A stretch of DNA of 64,000 bases from SMWN01 sp965221455 (GTDB lineage Bacteria; Pseudomonadota; Gammaproteobacteria; Eutrophobiales; Eutrophobiaceae). The notes beneath the pieces were generated by a model, which saw only the letters and a program-made list of their open reading frames with translations, ran no database searches and had not been told where the DNA came from. The stretch is from positions 496,001 through 560,000 of the forward strand of contig OZ244890.1 in assembly GCA_965221455.1 (NCBI GenBank), written 5' to 3'. Positions 26,578 to 35,416 of the stretch are shown here, piece after piece. The first letter of the stretch is position 1. The number at the start of each line of letters is the position of its first letter. Position numbers and translations under genes: made by a program.

Positions 26578-28503
26578 CTATGAGCCGAAACATACACCGT
26601 TAGCTGCTTCAATCAGCTCTGAGAGTTCGTTCTTTTCCCAATAGCTTACAAACAGGTTTTTTTGTGCCCGTGTCATGGCGACATATAGGCGGCGAATGCT
26701 TTCCTCCAGGCGATGCTCCTCGTTGGCTTCATCTTCATCACTTTCTTTGTCCTTGTTTCCAGTGAATGTGAAGCTGGCATTTACGATGATAGCGGTATCA
26801 AATTCCAGCCCCTTGCTGCTGGCTGTAGTTATCAGCGTAATTTTGTCAGCATGGGGTTGATAGTCTCTTTTATTTTTGCGTGAATTCAGTGACTGGCAGG
26901 GCAATTTTTGTTCATCTAATTTCTCCTCTATTTCTTTCAGCGTTGCTTTCGTTGGGGAGATGATCGCGATATCCTGCCATTGTTTACCCTGTTTATGCAG
27001 TTTGTGTAGTAACTGCAATGTATTTTGAATTTCATGGTCAGGGGTTCTGCATTTTGTAAGCACGGGTTCCTCACCACTCTCCCCGGCTGCTTCCGGGACA
27101 ATGACGGGAATATCGCTGCTTTTTGATTCGGGAAAATGGTTTTTGGCAAATTGATAGGCAAATTGCAGAATTTCCCTGGTGTTACGATAATTGTTTTTCA
27201 GTATGGTGGTGCGACCTCTGGCATTTATACCAACACTTTTCAGCGTAAAATTGAGACCGGATTTTTTCTTATAGATCGATTGTGCATCATCATAAAGCAG
27301 TAATAGGGAATTGATCGTTGGGTCAAGCATTTTCACTACCAGCCTGAGCCATTCAGGTTCAAAATCGTGACCCTCATCAATGAGTATGGCGCCGTACTGT
27401 CCCGGTGGAATTTTACCCTCGTCTACCGCCTTGATCATGTCCGTAACGTGTTGTTCCCATGGCTTTTGTGTTTTGTCTTCCTTGTAGTGGATGTTATGTT
27501 TTTTTAGCTGTGAGGGGCACCAGGCATTAAAATTATTTACTTCTACATTTTTTATCCCGCGCTGTTCAATAGATGCCTGTAGTTTCCGTGCCAGCGTAAT
27601 ATTAAAACATAGTACCAGGATTGTTTTTTTCATTAGCTGCGCTAATTGCCTGCAACGATAATACAGTATGATGGTTTTACCGGAGCCAGCCACGCCATGA
27701 ATGACACGATGGCCATCGCCTAAACTGCGGGCCAACTGTTCCTGTTTCAGGTCCATGACTTTTGCAGCGGCTTGGGGTGCCTTGTAACGTGCCTTTTTTT
27801 CTGCAATGGCAAGTGCCTTGTCATCGATCTGTTCAGTATCGGATCCGCTATCGAAGAACACATCAGCTTGTATGTGAATTTCAGGAAATATATGCCAGCG
27901 AATGCGATCAATTTGTTTATCGGTCAGGGGCTTGCCATATTGGTAATCAAACATGTCCAGTAATAATTTCTGCATACTTGCAGCAGTGGCAGACGGGGCG
28001 ATGTCGTTTTGGCAGACCAGATAGCGATCAGGCAGCAATGTTTCTCGCATCTCTGCCGGGATCGCTGTGTGAAATTGGTTACGTGTGATATTGGTGAACA
28101 CTGCACCGTAGCTATAGGGAAAGCATATTTTTCCCTGATGCTTGCTTTTCATTGATTGCTGTAATAGTTCATCAGATTCCATGATGTTGATAACAGGGAA
28201 GATGCTGTTGCGTGCTTGCATAACGGGGTGAGTTTTTTTTATCTCCCCGGATGAGGTTTCAATGGTGACGGTTTCCGGGTCAAGTTTCTTGATGGTAGCT
28301 AGTTTCCAGTCCTTGACTTCAAGCACCAGTAAGCCTCTCGACGGGATTAACACAATAAAATCAGGGTGCAGTCTTTTTCTACCGATGGGAATGTCGTACC
28401 AGATGATACAGTCATCGCCGAGTAAGGATTGCAGGCGATCAGCGACTCTTCGTTCACCAGCGGTCATGTCGCTCTTGCGTTTACTGGTGATGAATTCAGC
28501 CAT
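26578..28503 (-). CDS. NERD nuclease-domain plus UvrD-like superfamily I helicase
   Basis: 641 residues. Residues about 10-130 form a nuclease-related (NERD) domain: TAGERRVADRLQSLL, HPDFIVLIPSRGLLVLEVKD, with the D and E-x-K residues of the nuclease core. The helicase core has Walker A GVAGSGKTI at about 270, Walker B LIDEGHDFEP at about 372, YDDAQSIYKK, and motif VI YVAMTRAQKNLFV at about 611. It should bind and unwind DNA using ATP and cut it. Such NERD-helicase proteins are often found in defence islands. It lies next to a toxin-antitoxin pair on the opposite strand. An acidic insert KDKESDEDEANEEHR (about 585-600) is unusual. Confidence 0.85.
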   Translation of the reverse strand: MAEFITSKRKSDMTAGERRVADRLQSLLGDDCIIWYDIPIGRKRLHPDFIVLIPSRGLLVLEVKDWKLATIKKLDPETVTIETSSGEIKKTHPVMQARNSIFPVINIMESDELLQQSMKSKHQGKICFPYSYGAVFTNITRNQFHTAIPAEMRETLLPDRYLVCQNDIAPSATAASMQKLLLDMFDYQYGKPLTDKQIDRIRWHIFPEIHIQADVFFDSGSDTEQIDDKALAIAEKKARYKAPQAAAKVMDLKQEQLARSLGDGHRVIHGVAGSGKTIILYYRCRQLAQLMKKTILVLCFNITLARKLQASIEQRGIKNVEVNNFNAWCPSQLKKHNIHYKEDKTQKPWEQHVTDMIKAVDEGKIPPGQYGAILIDEGHDFEPEWLRLVVKMLDPTINSLLLLYDDAQSIYKKKSGLNFTLKSVGINARGRTTILKNNYRNTREILQFAYQFAKNHFPESKSSDIPVIVPEAAGESGEEPVLTKCRTPDHEIQNTLQLLHKLHKQGKQWQDIAIISPTKATLKEIEEKLDEQKLPCQSLNSRKNKRDYQPHADKITLITTASSKGLEFDTAIIVNASFTFTGNKDKESDEDEANEEHRLEESIRRLYVAMTRAQKNLFVSYWEKNELSELIEAANGVCFGS

Positions 28504-28597
28504 GCCGTGTTTTATTTAACGCTTTCCATTTAATTGAACGACCCATGTTGGCTAATTGATCGCCCGGATATACTCCTGTTTCGGCGACAAACTCCAT
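28496..28597 (-). CDS. Short ORF overlapping the NERD-helicase start
   Basis: Reading from ATG 28597 gives 33 residues (MEFVAETGVYPGDQLANMGR, then SIKWKALNKTRHG). It ends at a TGA that overlaps the helicase start as ATGGCTGA. The frame is open a further 9 codons upstream (GARRVLFEA) to a TAA. The product is unknown to me. The overlap could couple translation to the helicase, or this could be the tail of a truncated gene. Confidence 0.3.
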   Translation of the reverse strand: MEFVAETGVYPGDQLANMGRSIKWKALNKTRHG

Positions 28598-28686
28598 GGC
28601 TTCAAAGAGAACTCGCCTTGCTCCTTAATGGCAGTGTGCGGCTAGCATCTTGATTACTACCACTTTCAATATCTATTTTACTACGT

Positions 28687-31600
28687 TTACCGCAAGAGTG
28701 CCTCGATATTCGTCCTCACCGCACTGAACGATGGATTGCCCGGGATAGTATCAAGCAAACCCACCTCGTCACGAATACCAAACAGGTACCGGCCTATCAT
28801 CAGACCATCACTCTGATTCGCATCGCCGCCGCTGCCATCCACATCAAGACGACCACTGGCCACAGCCCGCGCAAGATTCGCCGTTACCCCGCTGAACGAT
28901 GGACTCCCCGGGATAGTATCAAGCAAGCCCGCATTGTCACGAATACCAAACAGGTACCGGCCTATCATCAGACCATCACTCTGATTCGCAGCGCCGCCGC
29001 TGCCATCCACATCAAGATCGAGCTCCGAAACAGTCACAACCACGGCGTCCGGTGTCACCGTCGCATAGCGCGTATCGTTGCTGCTCACCGTATGCGTGAT
29101 TCTAACCCGCTCGCTGTTCGTATCAGTGTCCCGAACACCCGTCACCAGCACCGTCTTGAGCATGTTAAAGTCGGCTGTGGTAAAGGTCAGTTCCGTGGGG
29201 CTGACTTCCACCGCACCCGGGTCAGCACTCGTCACCACCACCGTCACCGCGTCCGTCGGCGGGGTATCCAGTACCAGCGTGTAGCCGACGGTACTGCCCT
29301 CGCCAACCGTCAGTTCAGTCGGCATCACGTTCACGCCCGCCGTCTCGTCATCAATCACGGAGAGCGCCACAGCAGACGGCGTCAGCGAACTATAGTGCCT
29401 GTCGCTGCTGCTCACCGTATGTGTGAGTTGTACATTCTCGTCGTTCGCATCAGCATCCTGCTCACCCGTCACCATCACCGTCTTGGCCGTGTTCCAGTCG
29501 CTTGCGCCAAAGGTCAGTGACGCCGGGCTGAATGTCGCCGCACCCATGTCATCACTCGCCACCGTAATCATCACATCAGCACTCGGTCGGGTAGTCAGTA
29601 CCACCATATAGGTGCCGGTACTGCCCTCGCCGACTCTCAGTTCAGTCGGCGTCACCGTCACGCCCGCCGTCTCGTCATCATCCACCGTCACAATCACGGC
29701 GAGCGGCATCACTGCATTATAGCCAGCGTCTGTACTCGTCACGGTATGACTAAGCTGTACGCTTTCGTTGTTCGCATCGGCATCCGCAACACCCCTCACC
29801 ATCACTGTCTGAGCGCTGTTCCAGTTGTCCACGGTGAAGGTCAACGGCGTGGTCGCCGTCACTGCTTCTCTATCGGCACTCATCACCGTAATCATCACCT
29901 CAGCACTCGGCCGGGTATTCAGTTCCAGTGTATAGATGCCGGTACCGCCTTCAGCAACCTTTAGTGTGCTGCTACTCACGCTCACTCCCACTGCCTCGTT
30001 ATCATTCACCGTCACCGACACTGCCGCCGGTATCACTGCACGATAGCCAGGGTCTGTACTCGTCACGGTATGCGTGAGTTCCACGCTTGCGTTGTTCGCA
30101 TCAGCATCTTCAACACCCGTCACCGTCACCGTCTGCGTCGTGTTCCAGTTGTCCATGGTGAAGGTCAGCGGCGTTGGATTCACCGTCGCACCAGCACCCG
30201 GCGGCACCACCACCGCAATCAGTACATCAGCACTCGGTCGGGTATTCAGTTCCAGTGTATAGGTGCCGATACCACCCTCACTAACCATCAACGCGGTACT
30301 AACCACGCTCACTCCCGCCGCCTCGTCATCGTCCACGGTCACAGCCACCGCAGATAACACCGCGCCATTATAGGTCGAGTCCGTACTCGTCACCGCATGA
30401 CTGAGCAGCACGCCGGTTTCATCGTTCGCATCAGCGTCCTCAACACCTCTCACCGTCACCATCCTGGCCACGTTCCAGTTGGCCACGGTGAAGGTCAACG
30501 ACGTGGTCGCCGTCACTGCTTCTCTATCGGCACTCATCACCGTAATCTTCACCTCAGCACTCGGTCGGGTATTCAGTGCCAGTGTGTAGGTGCCGGTACC
30601 ACCTTCAGCAACCTCTAGTCTGGTAGTACTCACGGTCACGCCCGCTTCCTCGTTATCATCCACGGTGACGGCCACCGCAGCTATCGTCACCGCATTACCA
30701 TTGTAGGCCGTATCCACGCTGGTCGCCGCATGCGTGAGTTGCACAGTTGCGTCGTTCGCATCAGCGTCTTCAATACCGCTCACCGTCACGGTCTTGCCTG
30801 TGTTCCAGTCATCCATGGTAAAAGTCAGTGACGCAGGACTGACCGTCGCAGCAGCAGTGTTGCCACTCTCCACCATAATCATCACGTCAGCACTCGGTCG
30901 GGTAGTCAGTGCCACCATATAGGTGCCGGTACTGCCCTCGCCGACCGTCAGCCCGGGCGTGCTCACGGTCACGCCCGCTGTATCGTTATCATCCACCGTC
31001 ACCGCCACCGCGGCTATCGACACCACACTACCATTGTAGGCCGCATCCGTACTGGTCGCCGCATGCGTGAGTCGCACGGCGGTTTCATCGTTCGCATCAG
31101 CGTCCTCAACACCTCTCACCGTCACCGCTTTGGCCACGTTCCAGTTGTCCATGGTGAAGGTCAACGATGTGGTCGCCGTCACTGCTTCTCTATCGTCACT
31201 CATCACCGTAATCATTACATCAGCACTCGGTCGGGTAGTCAGTGCCAGTGTATAGGTGGCGGTACCACCTTCGTTTACGTCCAGTGCGATAGCACTCACC
31301 GTCACATCCGCCGTATCGTCATCATTCACCGTCACATCAACAGCGCCTATCGTTACACCACTATAGGCCGTATCCGTACTGGTCGCCGCATGCGTGAGGC
31401 GCACGCGCTCGTTGTTCGCATCAGTGTCTTGCTCACCCGTCACCATCACCGTCCGGGCCATGTTCCAGTCAAGATTGGTAAAGGTCAGTGACGTGGTATC
31501 GACTGCCACCGCACCCATGTCCGGATTGGTCAACGCAATCGTCACGTCCTCCGTCGGCTCGCTGCTCAACATCAGCGTATAGGTGCCGGTCACACCTTCG

Positions 31601-33000
31601 CCGAGCGTCAGCCCGGTCTCACTCACAATCACGCCCGCCGTCTCGTCATCATTCACCGTCACCGACACAGGCAGCGGCGTCACTGTACGATAGTCGTTGT
31701 CTGTAGTCGTTACGGTATGCGTGAGTTGTACGCTCTCGTTGTTCGCGTCAGCATCCACAGCACCTGTCACCATCACCGTCCGGGCCATGTTCCAGTTAAG
31801 ATTGGTAAAGGTCAGCGGCGTTGTTGGACTCACCGTTACACCGGCACCCGTCGGCACCACTACCGCAATCGCCACTTCAGTACTCGGTTGGGTATTCAGT
31901 TCCAGTGTATAGTTGACGGTAGCACCTTCGGCAACTTCCAGTGTGGTAGGACTCACCGTCACATCCACCGCCTCGTTATCATCCACATTCACTGTCACAG
32001 CCATCGGCGTCACTCCGCCATAGCCGGTGTCTGTACTCGTCACAGTATGAGTAATCTGCTCGCTCTCGTTGCTTGCATCAGCATCCTCAACACCCGTCAC
32101 CATCACAACCTGAGCCGTGTTCCAGTTGCTCATGGTAAAGGTCAGCGGCGTTGCTGGATTGACTGACACAGCAGCAGTATCGGCACTCCTCACCGTAATC
32201 ATCACGTCCTCCGTCGGCCGACTGGTCAACATCAGCGTATAGTGAGCGTTACCGCCTTCCGAAACAGTCAGCGCGGTTTGACTCACCGTCACGCCCACCG
32301 TCTGGATATCTTCCACAGTCACGGTGACCTCGTCTATCGTCACCGCATTACCATCATAGGCCGCATCCGTGCTGGTCGCCGCATGCGTGAGATTCACGCG
32401 CTCGTTGTTCGCGTCATCATCGTCAACACCCGTCACTGTAAACGTCCGGGCTATGTTCCAGTTAGCACTCGTAAAGGTCAGTGATGTGGGCCTGACCGTC
32501 GCCGCTCCCATGTCGCCACTCCCCACCGTAACCGTCACGTTATTCCTCGGCTGGCTGGTCAACATCAGTGTATAGGTGCCGATCCCTCCTTCATTGACCA
32601 TCAACGTGGCCTCACTCACAGTCACGCCCGCCATGTCGTTATCATTCACCGTCACGGTGACATCCTCTATCGTCACCGCATTACCATTGTAGGTCGCATC
32701 CGTGCTCTCCGCCGTATGCGTGAGCCGCACACTGACTTCGTTGTTCGCGTCATCATCCTCCTCACCCGTCACCGTCACCATCCGGGCCACGTTCCAGTTA
32801 GCATCGGTAAAGGTTAGTGTTCCCGGGTTGACCGACGCCGCATCCGCGTCGCCACTCGCCACCGTAATCACCACGTCATTCCTCGGCTGGCTGGTCAACA
32901 TTAGCGTATAGGTGCCGGTCCCTCCTTCATTCACGTTTAGCATGGTAGGCGTCACCGCCACGCCCGCCGTGTCGTTATCATCCACATTAAACGGTGACAC
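28687..33000 (-). CDS. Giant Calx-beta-like repeat secreted protein with C-terminal dockerin-like pair (main part, after frameshift)
   Basis: 1437 residues, the body of a gene whose first 261 codons lie in another frame (32987-33772). It holds about 12 repeats of about 110 residues, each opening like VTVSPTTLEVAEGATVNYTL, with LTFTxxNWNxAxTVxVTG and LTHTVTSTD in the middle, as in Calx-beta-like beta-sandwiches. The last 112 residues are two copies of a 56-residue module: LDVDGSGGAANQSDGL, then MIGRYLFGIRD, then GLLDTIPGSPSF. The aspartate loop looks like a calcium-binding dockerin/EF-hand loop. It is probably a secreted or surface adhesin. Removing one T at 32989-32991 restores a single frame of about 1695 residues. 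The same end module appears in two other secreted proteins here. Confidence 0.75.
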   Translation of the reverse strand: MSPFNVDDNDTAGVAVTPTMLNVNEGGTGTYTLMLTSQPRNDVVITVASGDADAASVNPGTLTFTDANWNVARMVTVTGEEDDDANNEVSVRLTHTAESTDATYNGNAVTIEDVTVTVNDNDMAGVTVSEATLMVNEGGIGTYTLMLTSQPRNNVTVTVGSGDMGAATVRPTSLTFTSANWNIARTFTVTGVDDDDANNERVNLTHAATSTDAAYDGNAVTIDEVTVTVEDIQTVGVTVSQTALTVSEGGNAHYTLMLTSRPTEDVMITVRSADTAAVSVNPATPLTFTMSNWNTAQVVMVTGVEDADASNESEQITHTVTSTDTGYGGVTPMAVTVNVDDNEAVDVTVSPTTLEVAEGATVNYTLELNTQPSTEVAIAVVVPTGAGVTVSPTTPLTFTNLNWNMARTVMVTGAVDADANNESVQLTHTVTTTDNDYRTVTPLPVSVTVNDDETAGVIVSETGLTLGEGVTGTYTLMLSSEPTEDVTIALTNPDMGAVAVDTTSLTFTNLDWNMARTVMVTGEQDTDANNERVRLTHAATSTDTAYSGVTIGAVDVTVNDDDTADVTVSAIALDVNEGGTATYTLALTTRPSADVMITVMSDDREAVTATTSLTFTMDNWNVAKAVTVRGVEDADANDETAVRLTHAATSTDAAYNGSVVSIAAVAVTVDDNDTAGVTVSTPGLTVGEGSTGTYMVALTTRPSADVMIMVESGNTAAATVSPASLTFTMDDWNTGKTVTVSGIEDADANDATVQLTHAATSVDTAYNGNAVTIAAVAVTVDDNEEAGVTVSTTRLEVAEGGTGTYTLALNTRPSAEVKITVMSADREAVTATTSLTFTVANWNVARMVTVRGVEDADANDETGVLLSHAVTSTDSTYNGAVLSAVAVTVDDDEAAGVSVVSTALMVSEGGIGTYTLELNTRPSADVLIAVVVPPGAGATVNPTPLTFTMDNWNTTQTVTVTGVEDADANNASVELTHTVTSTDPGYRAVIPAAVSVTVNDNEAVGVSVSSSTLKVAEGGTGIYTLELNTRPSAEVMITVMSADREAVTATTPLTFTVDNWNSAQTVMVRGVADADANNESVQLSHTVTSTDAGYNAVMPLAVIVTVDDDETAGVTVTPTELRVGEGSTGTYMVVLTTRPSADVMITVASDDMGAATFSPASLTFGASDWNTAKTVMVTGEQDADANDENVQLTHTVSSSDRHYSSLTPSAVALSVIDDETAGVNVMPTELTVGEGSTVGYTLVLDTPPTDAVTVVVTSADPGAVEVSPTELTFTTADFNMLKTVLVTGVRDTDTNSERVRITHTVSSNDTRYATVTPDAVVVTVSELDLDVDGSGGAANQSDGLMIGRYLFGIRDNAGLLDTIPGSPSFSGVTANLARAVASGRLDVDGSGGDANQSDGLMIGRYLFGIRDEVGLLDTIPGNPSFSAVRTNIEALLR

Positions 33001-33772
33001 CAGCTATCGTCACCGCATTACCATTGTAGGTCGCATCCGTGCTGCTCGCCGTATGCGTGAGCTGCACATTGACTTCGTTGTTCGCGTCATCATCCTCCCC
33101 ACCCGTCACCATCACCGTCCGGGCCGTGTTCCAGTTAGCATCGGTAAAGGTCAGTGTTCTCGGGTTGACCGACGCCGCATCCATGTCGCCACTCGCCACC
33201 GTAATCATCACGTCCGCCGCCGGCAGGCTGGTCAACACCAGCGTATAGTTATCGGTCGCTCCTTCGTCGAGCTTCAGCGTAGGCGTACTCACGGTCACAC
33301 CTGCCGTGTCGTCATCTTCCACCGTAATTATATCGGTTATCGTCATACCATTAAAACGCGGGTCCGCGCTGGTCACAGAAAACGTGACCTCCACGCTTTC
33401 GTCGTTCGCGTCATCATCCGGAACAGCCAGCACTAGCAGCGTCTGGGTCCTGTTCCAGTTAGTATCGGTAAAGATCAGTGTCCGAACCTCAATTTCCACC
33501 ACCGCATCAATTTCGCCACTCACCGACGACAAATTAACCATTACATCAGCACTCGGTTGGTCATCCAACTGCATTAAATAATCTGCTAAAAGTCCTTCGG
33601 TGATCGACCCAAAAGGACTCACGACCACGCTTGGCCCAAAAGGACTCACGACCACGCTTGGTTGAGCCTGCGCCGCCGCACTGAAAAAAAGCGGGAGAAA
33701 CAGAACAACGATTCCTGATAATTTCTTTACCCGGCACAGCTTCATCAATTTCATAGTCTTACTCATTTCCAT
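32987..33772 (-). CDS. N-terminal part of the frameshifted Calx-beta-like repeat protein
   Basis: 261 residues with a signal peptide (KKLSGIVVLFLPLFFSAAAQA, processing after AQA), then a short direct repeat PSVVVSPFG twice, and two repeats of the same type as in 28687-33000, the first degenerate. The frame stops at GVTV-TAA. In sister repeats the text continues VTVNVDDNDTAG; deleting one T from the TTT at 32989-32991 gives exactly that. So this is the 5' end of one gene of about 14 repeats, broken by a 1-nt insertion or by a sequencing error. Confidence 0.75.
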   Translation of the reverse strand: MEMSKTMKLMKLCRVKKLSGIVVLFLPLFFSAAAQAQPSVVVSPFGPSVVVSPFGSITEGLLADYLMQLDDQPSADVMVNLSSVSGEIDAVVEIEVRTLIFTDTNWNRTQTLLVLAVPDDDANDESVEVTFSVTSADPRFNGMTITDIITVEDDDTAGVTVSTPTLKLDEGATDNYTLVLTSLPAADVMITVASGDMDAASVNPRTLTFTDANWNTARTVMVTGGEDDDANNEVNVQLTHTASSTDATYNGNAVTIAGVTV

Positions 33773-34131
33773 TCAAATGCAATTCGCCCGGAGAGGCCAA
33801 CGGCAATATCGCCGAACCGTACAAACCCGGTACCTTCTATCTATCATTCTTTGTTGATTAAGCATTGTTCTATTTTGTCCGGTATCCGGGCAAAAAATCA
33901 AGCGCATCAACTCCCCGGCTCCAGGACGCACCGCTCAGCAAGCTAACCATTCAATACTTTCAGGGTCGTTAAGCATCATTACCCTCTTCTTCGCTACGCG
34001 CCTACCATGCAGGGCAGGGGTTAACATCAGCATTCACCGTCCATGCCAGACACCACACAGGCAAGGTCAAAACTTTCATTAATTTGACCGTCGTTTTCAA
34101 CAGCATGATCATCCCCCAATCTTGTATACCG
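33773..34131. other. Gene-free stretch upstream of the Calx-beta-like gene
   Basis: Nothing coding is recognised in these 359 bases on either strand. The part nearest 33773 should contain the promoter of the minus-strand giant gene. The far end borders an IS3 transposase relic. Confidence 0.4.
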
Positions 34132-34697
34132 TTATCCCTGGGCGTGATGTTGTAATTCAAATTGTACAGGCGATAGCATGGTTATTGGAACGATGCCTGC
34201 GTTGTCGATTATAAAAGACTTCTATGTAATCAAAAATATCTTGTCGTGCTTTCCCTTGTGTTGTAAATGCGTCGTTTAATGCGTTCTGTTTTCAATGAAT
34301 GAAAGAAGCTTTCAGCGACCGCATTGTCATAACAGTTCCCTCTGCGACTCATGCTGGATAGCAGTCCGTGCTGTTGCATAAATCGCTGACAGTCATCACC
34401 GGTGTATTGAATGCCCTGGTCAGAATGTACAATGACTTCTTGTTTAGGGTGTCGTCTCCATACAGCCATTAATAAGGCATTCAGTACAATGTCTTTTTCG
34501 AGGCGTAATAGTTTCTCTCGGTCTGTTTCACTCAGACCACTGGTTTCCATTTCACGCTGGCGTTTTAACCAGTTGTCCAAGGTCGATTTGCCTATCCCCA
34601 GGTTATGACTCGCCTTGACGATGGTGTAGCCTTGTTCAAGCACTCACTACACTGCTGCGCGTTTAAATTCTTCGGTGTATTTTACTTGCTGACTCAT
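34132..34697 (-). pseudogene. IS3-family transposase relic (OrfA start fused to OrfB end)
   Basis: From ATG 34697 the minus strand reads MSQQVKYTEEFKRAAV, stop, then VLEQGYTIVKASHNLGIGKS and TLDNWLKRQRE (OrfA helix-turn-helix). It jumps to VIVHSDQGIQYTG and GNCYDNAVAESFFHSLKTE, the second D and the E of the OrfB integrase core. Further frameshifts precede the terminal LSPVQFEL. The middle of the element, including the first catalytic D, is deleted. It is non-functional and lies between the two giant repeat genes. Confidence 0.9.
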
Positions 34698-34780
34698 TTG
34701 CTTCTCCCAATTTGGTTGCTTGGTTTAGCCTAACGCTATTGGTCTGCTAAATCGGGAGATGATCAAGCTGGTAAAGTTGA

Positions 34781-35335
34781 GTGACAGTAAAATCGTCATT
34801 CCCGCGAAAAATATGTCCTCGCAGAAGTTGTGTATTTTTTTGCGTCTTATAGATTCCCGCTTGCGCGGGAATGACGGGGTAGTGGTGCAGGAAGCGCGGA
34901 GCTTGAAAAGCAACCACCCCACCCCTGCGGGGCCCCCTCCTTGACAAGGAGGGGAGTGAGTTAGCTTGCAAAGTTGAGTGACAGTAAAAGCGTCATTCCC
35001 GCGAAAAATATGTCCTCGCAGAAGTTGTGTATTTTTTTGCGTCTTATAGATTCCCGCTTGCGCGGGAATGACGGGGTAGTGGTGCAGAAAGCGCGGAGCT
35101 TGAAAAACAGCCACCCCAGCCCTGCGGGGCACCCCTCCTTGACAAGGAGGGGAGTGAGTTAGCTGGCAAAGTTGAGTGACAGTAAAATCGTCATTCCCGC
35201 GAAAAATATGTCCTCGCAGAAGTTGTGTATTTTTTTGCGTCTTATAGATTCCCGCTTGCGCGGGAATGACGGGGTAGTGGTGCAGGAAGCGCGGAGCTTG
35301 AAAAACAGCCACCCCACCCCTGCGGGAACGCCGAG
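34781..35335 (+). repeat. Dispersed repeat array A: three tandem units of about 197 bp
   Basis: Units begin at 34781, 34978 and 35176 (GTGACAGTAAAA). Each contains CGTCATTCCCGCG and, about 70 bases later, the opposing CGCGGGAATGACG. These are followed by CCACCCC-GCGGGG and CTCCTTGACAAGGAGGGGAG hairpins. The three copies are nearly identical. The same unit occurs in reverse orientation at 46250-46780, and a fragment lies at about 39698-39747 at the 5' end of the second giant gene. Confidence 0.92.
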
Positions 35336-35416
35336 CTCCAGCTCGGCATAAAAGGAGCGTTAAGTCGATGGCAAGAAAAGCCGGTGCAGTGAGCGTCTAT
35401 GCTGTCCATGCGGCCA

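Noticed and set aside
29078..33581. Many plus-strand open frames of 60-180 codons across the giant repeat gene
   Set aside because: They recur with the period of the minus-strand repeats and encode low-complexity His/Arg or Thr/Val strings. They are antisense shadows of the Calx-beta-like repeats.
34759..35312. ORFs inside the dispersed repeat arrays (FPRKRESIRRKKIHNFCEDI type)
   Set aside because: They are translations of palindromic repeats and appear in several frames and copies. Not genes.
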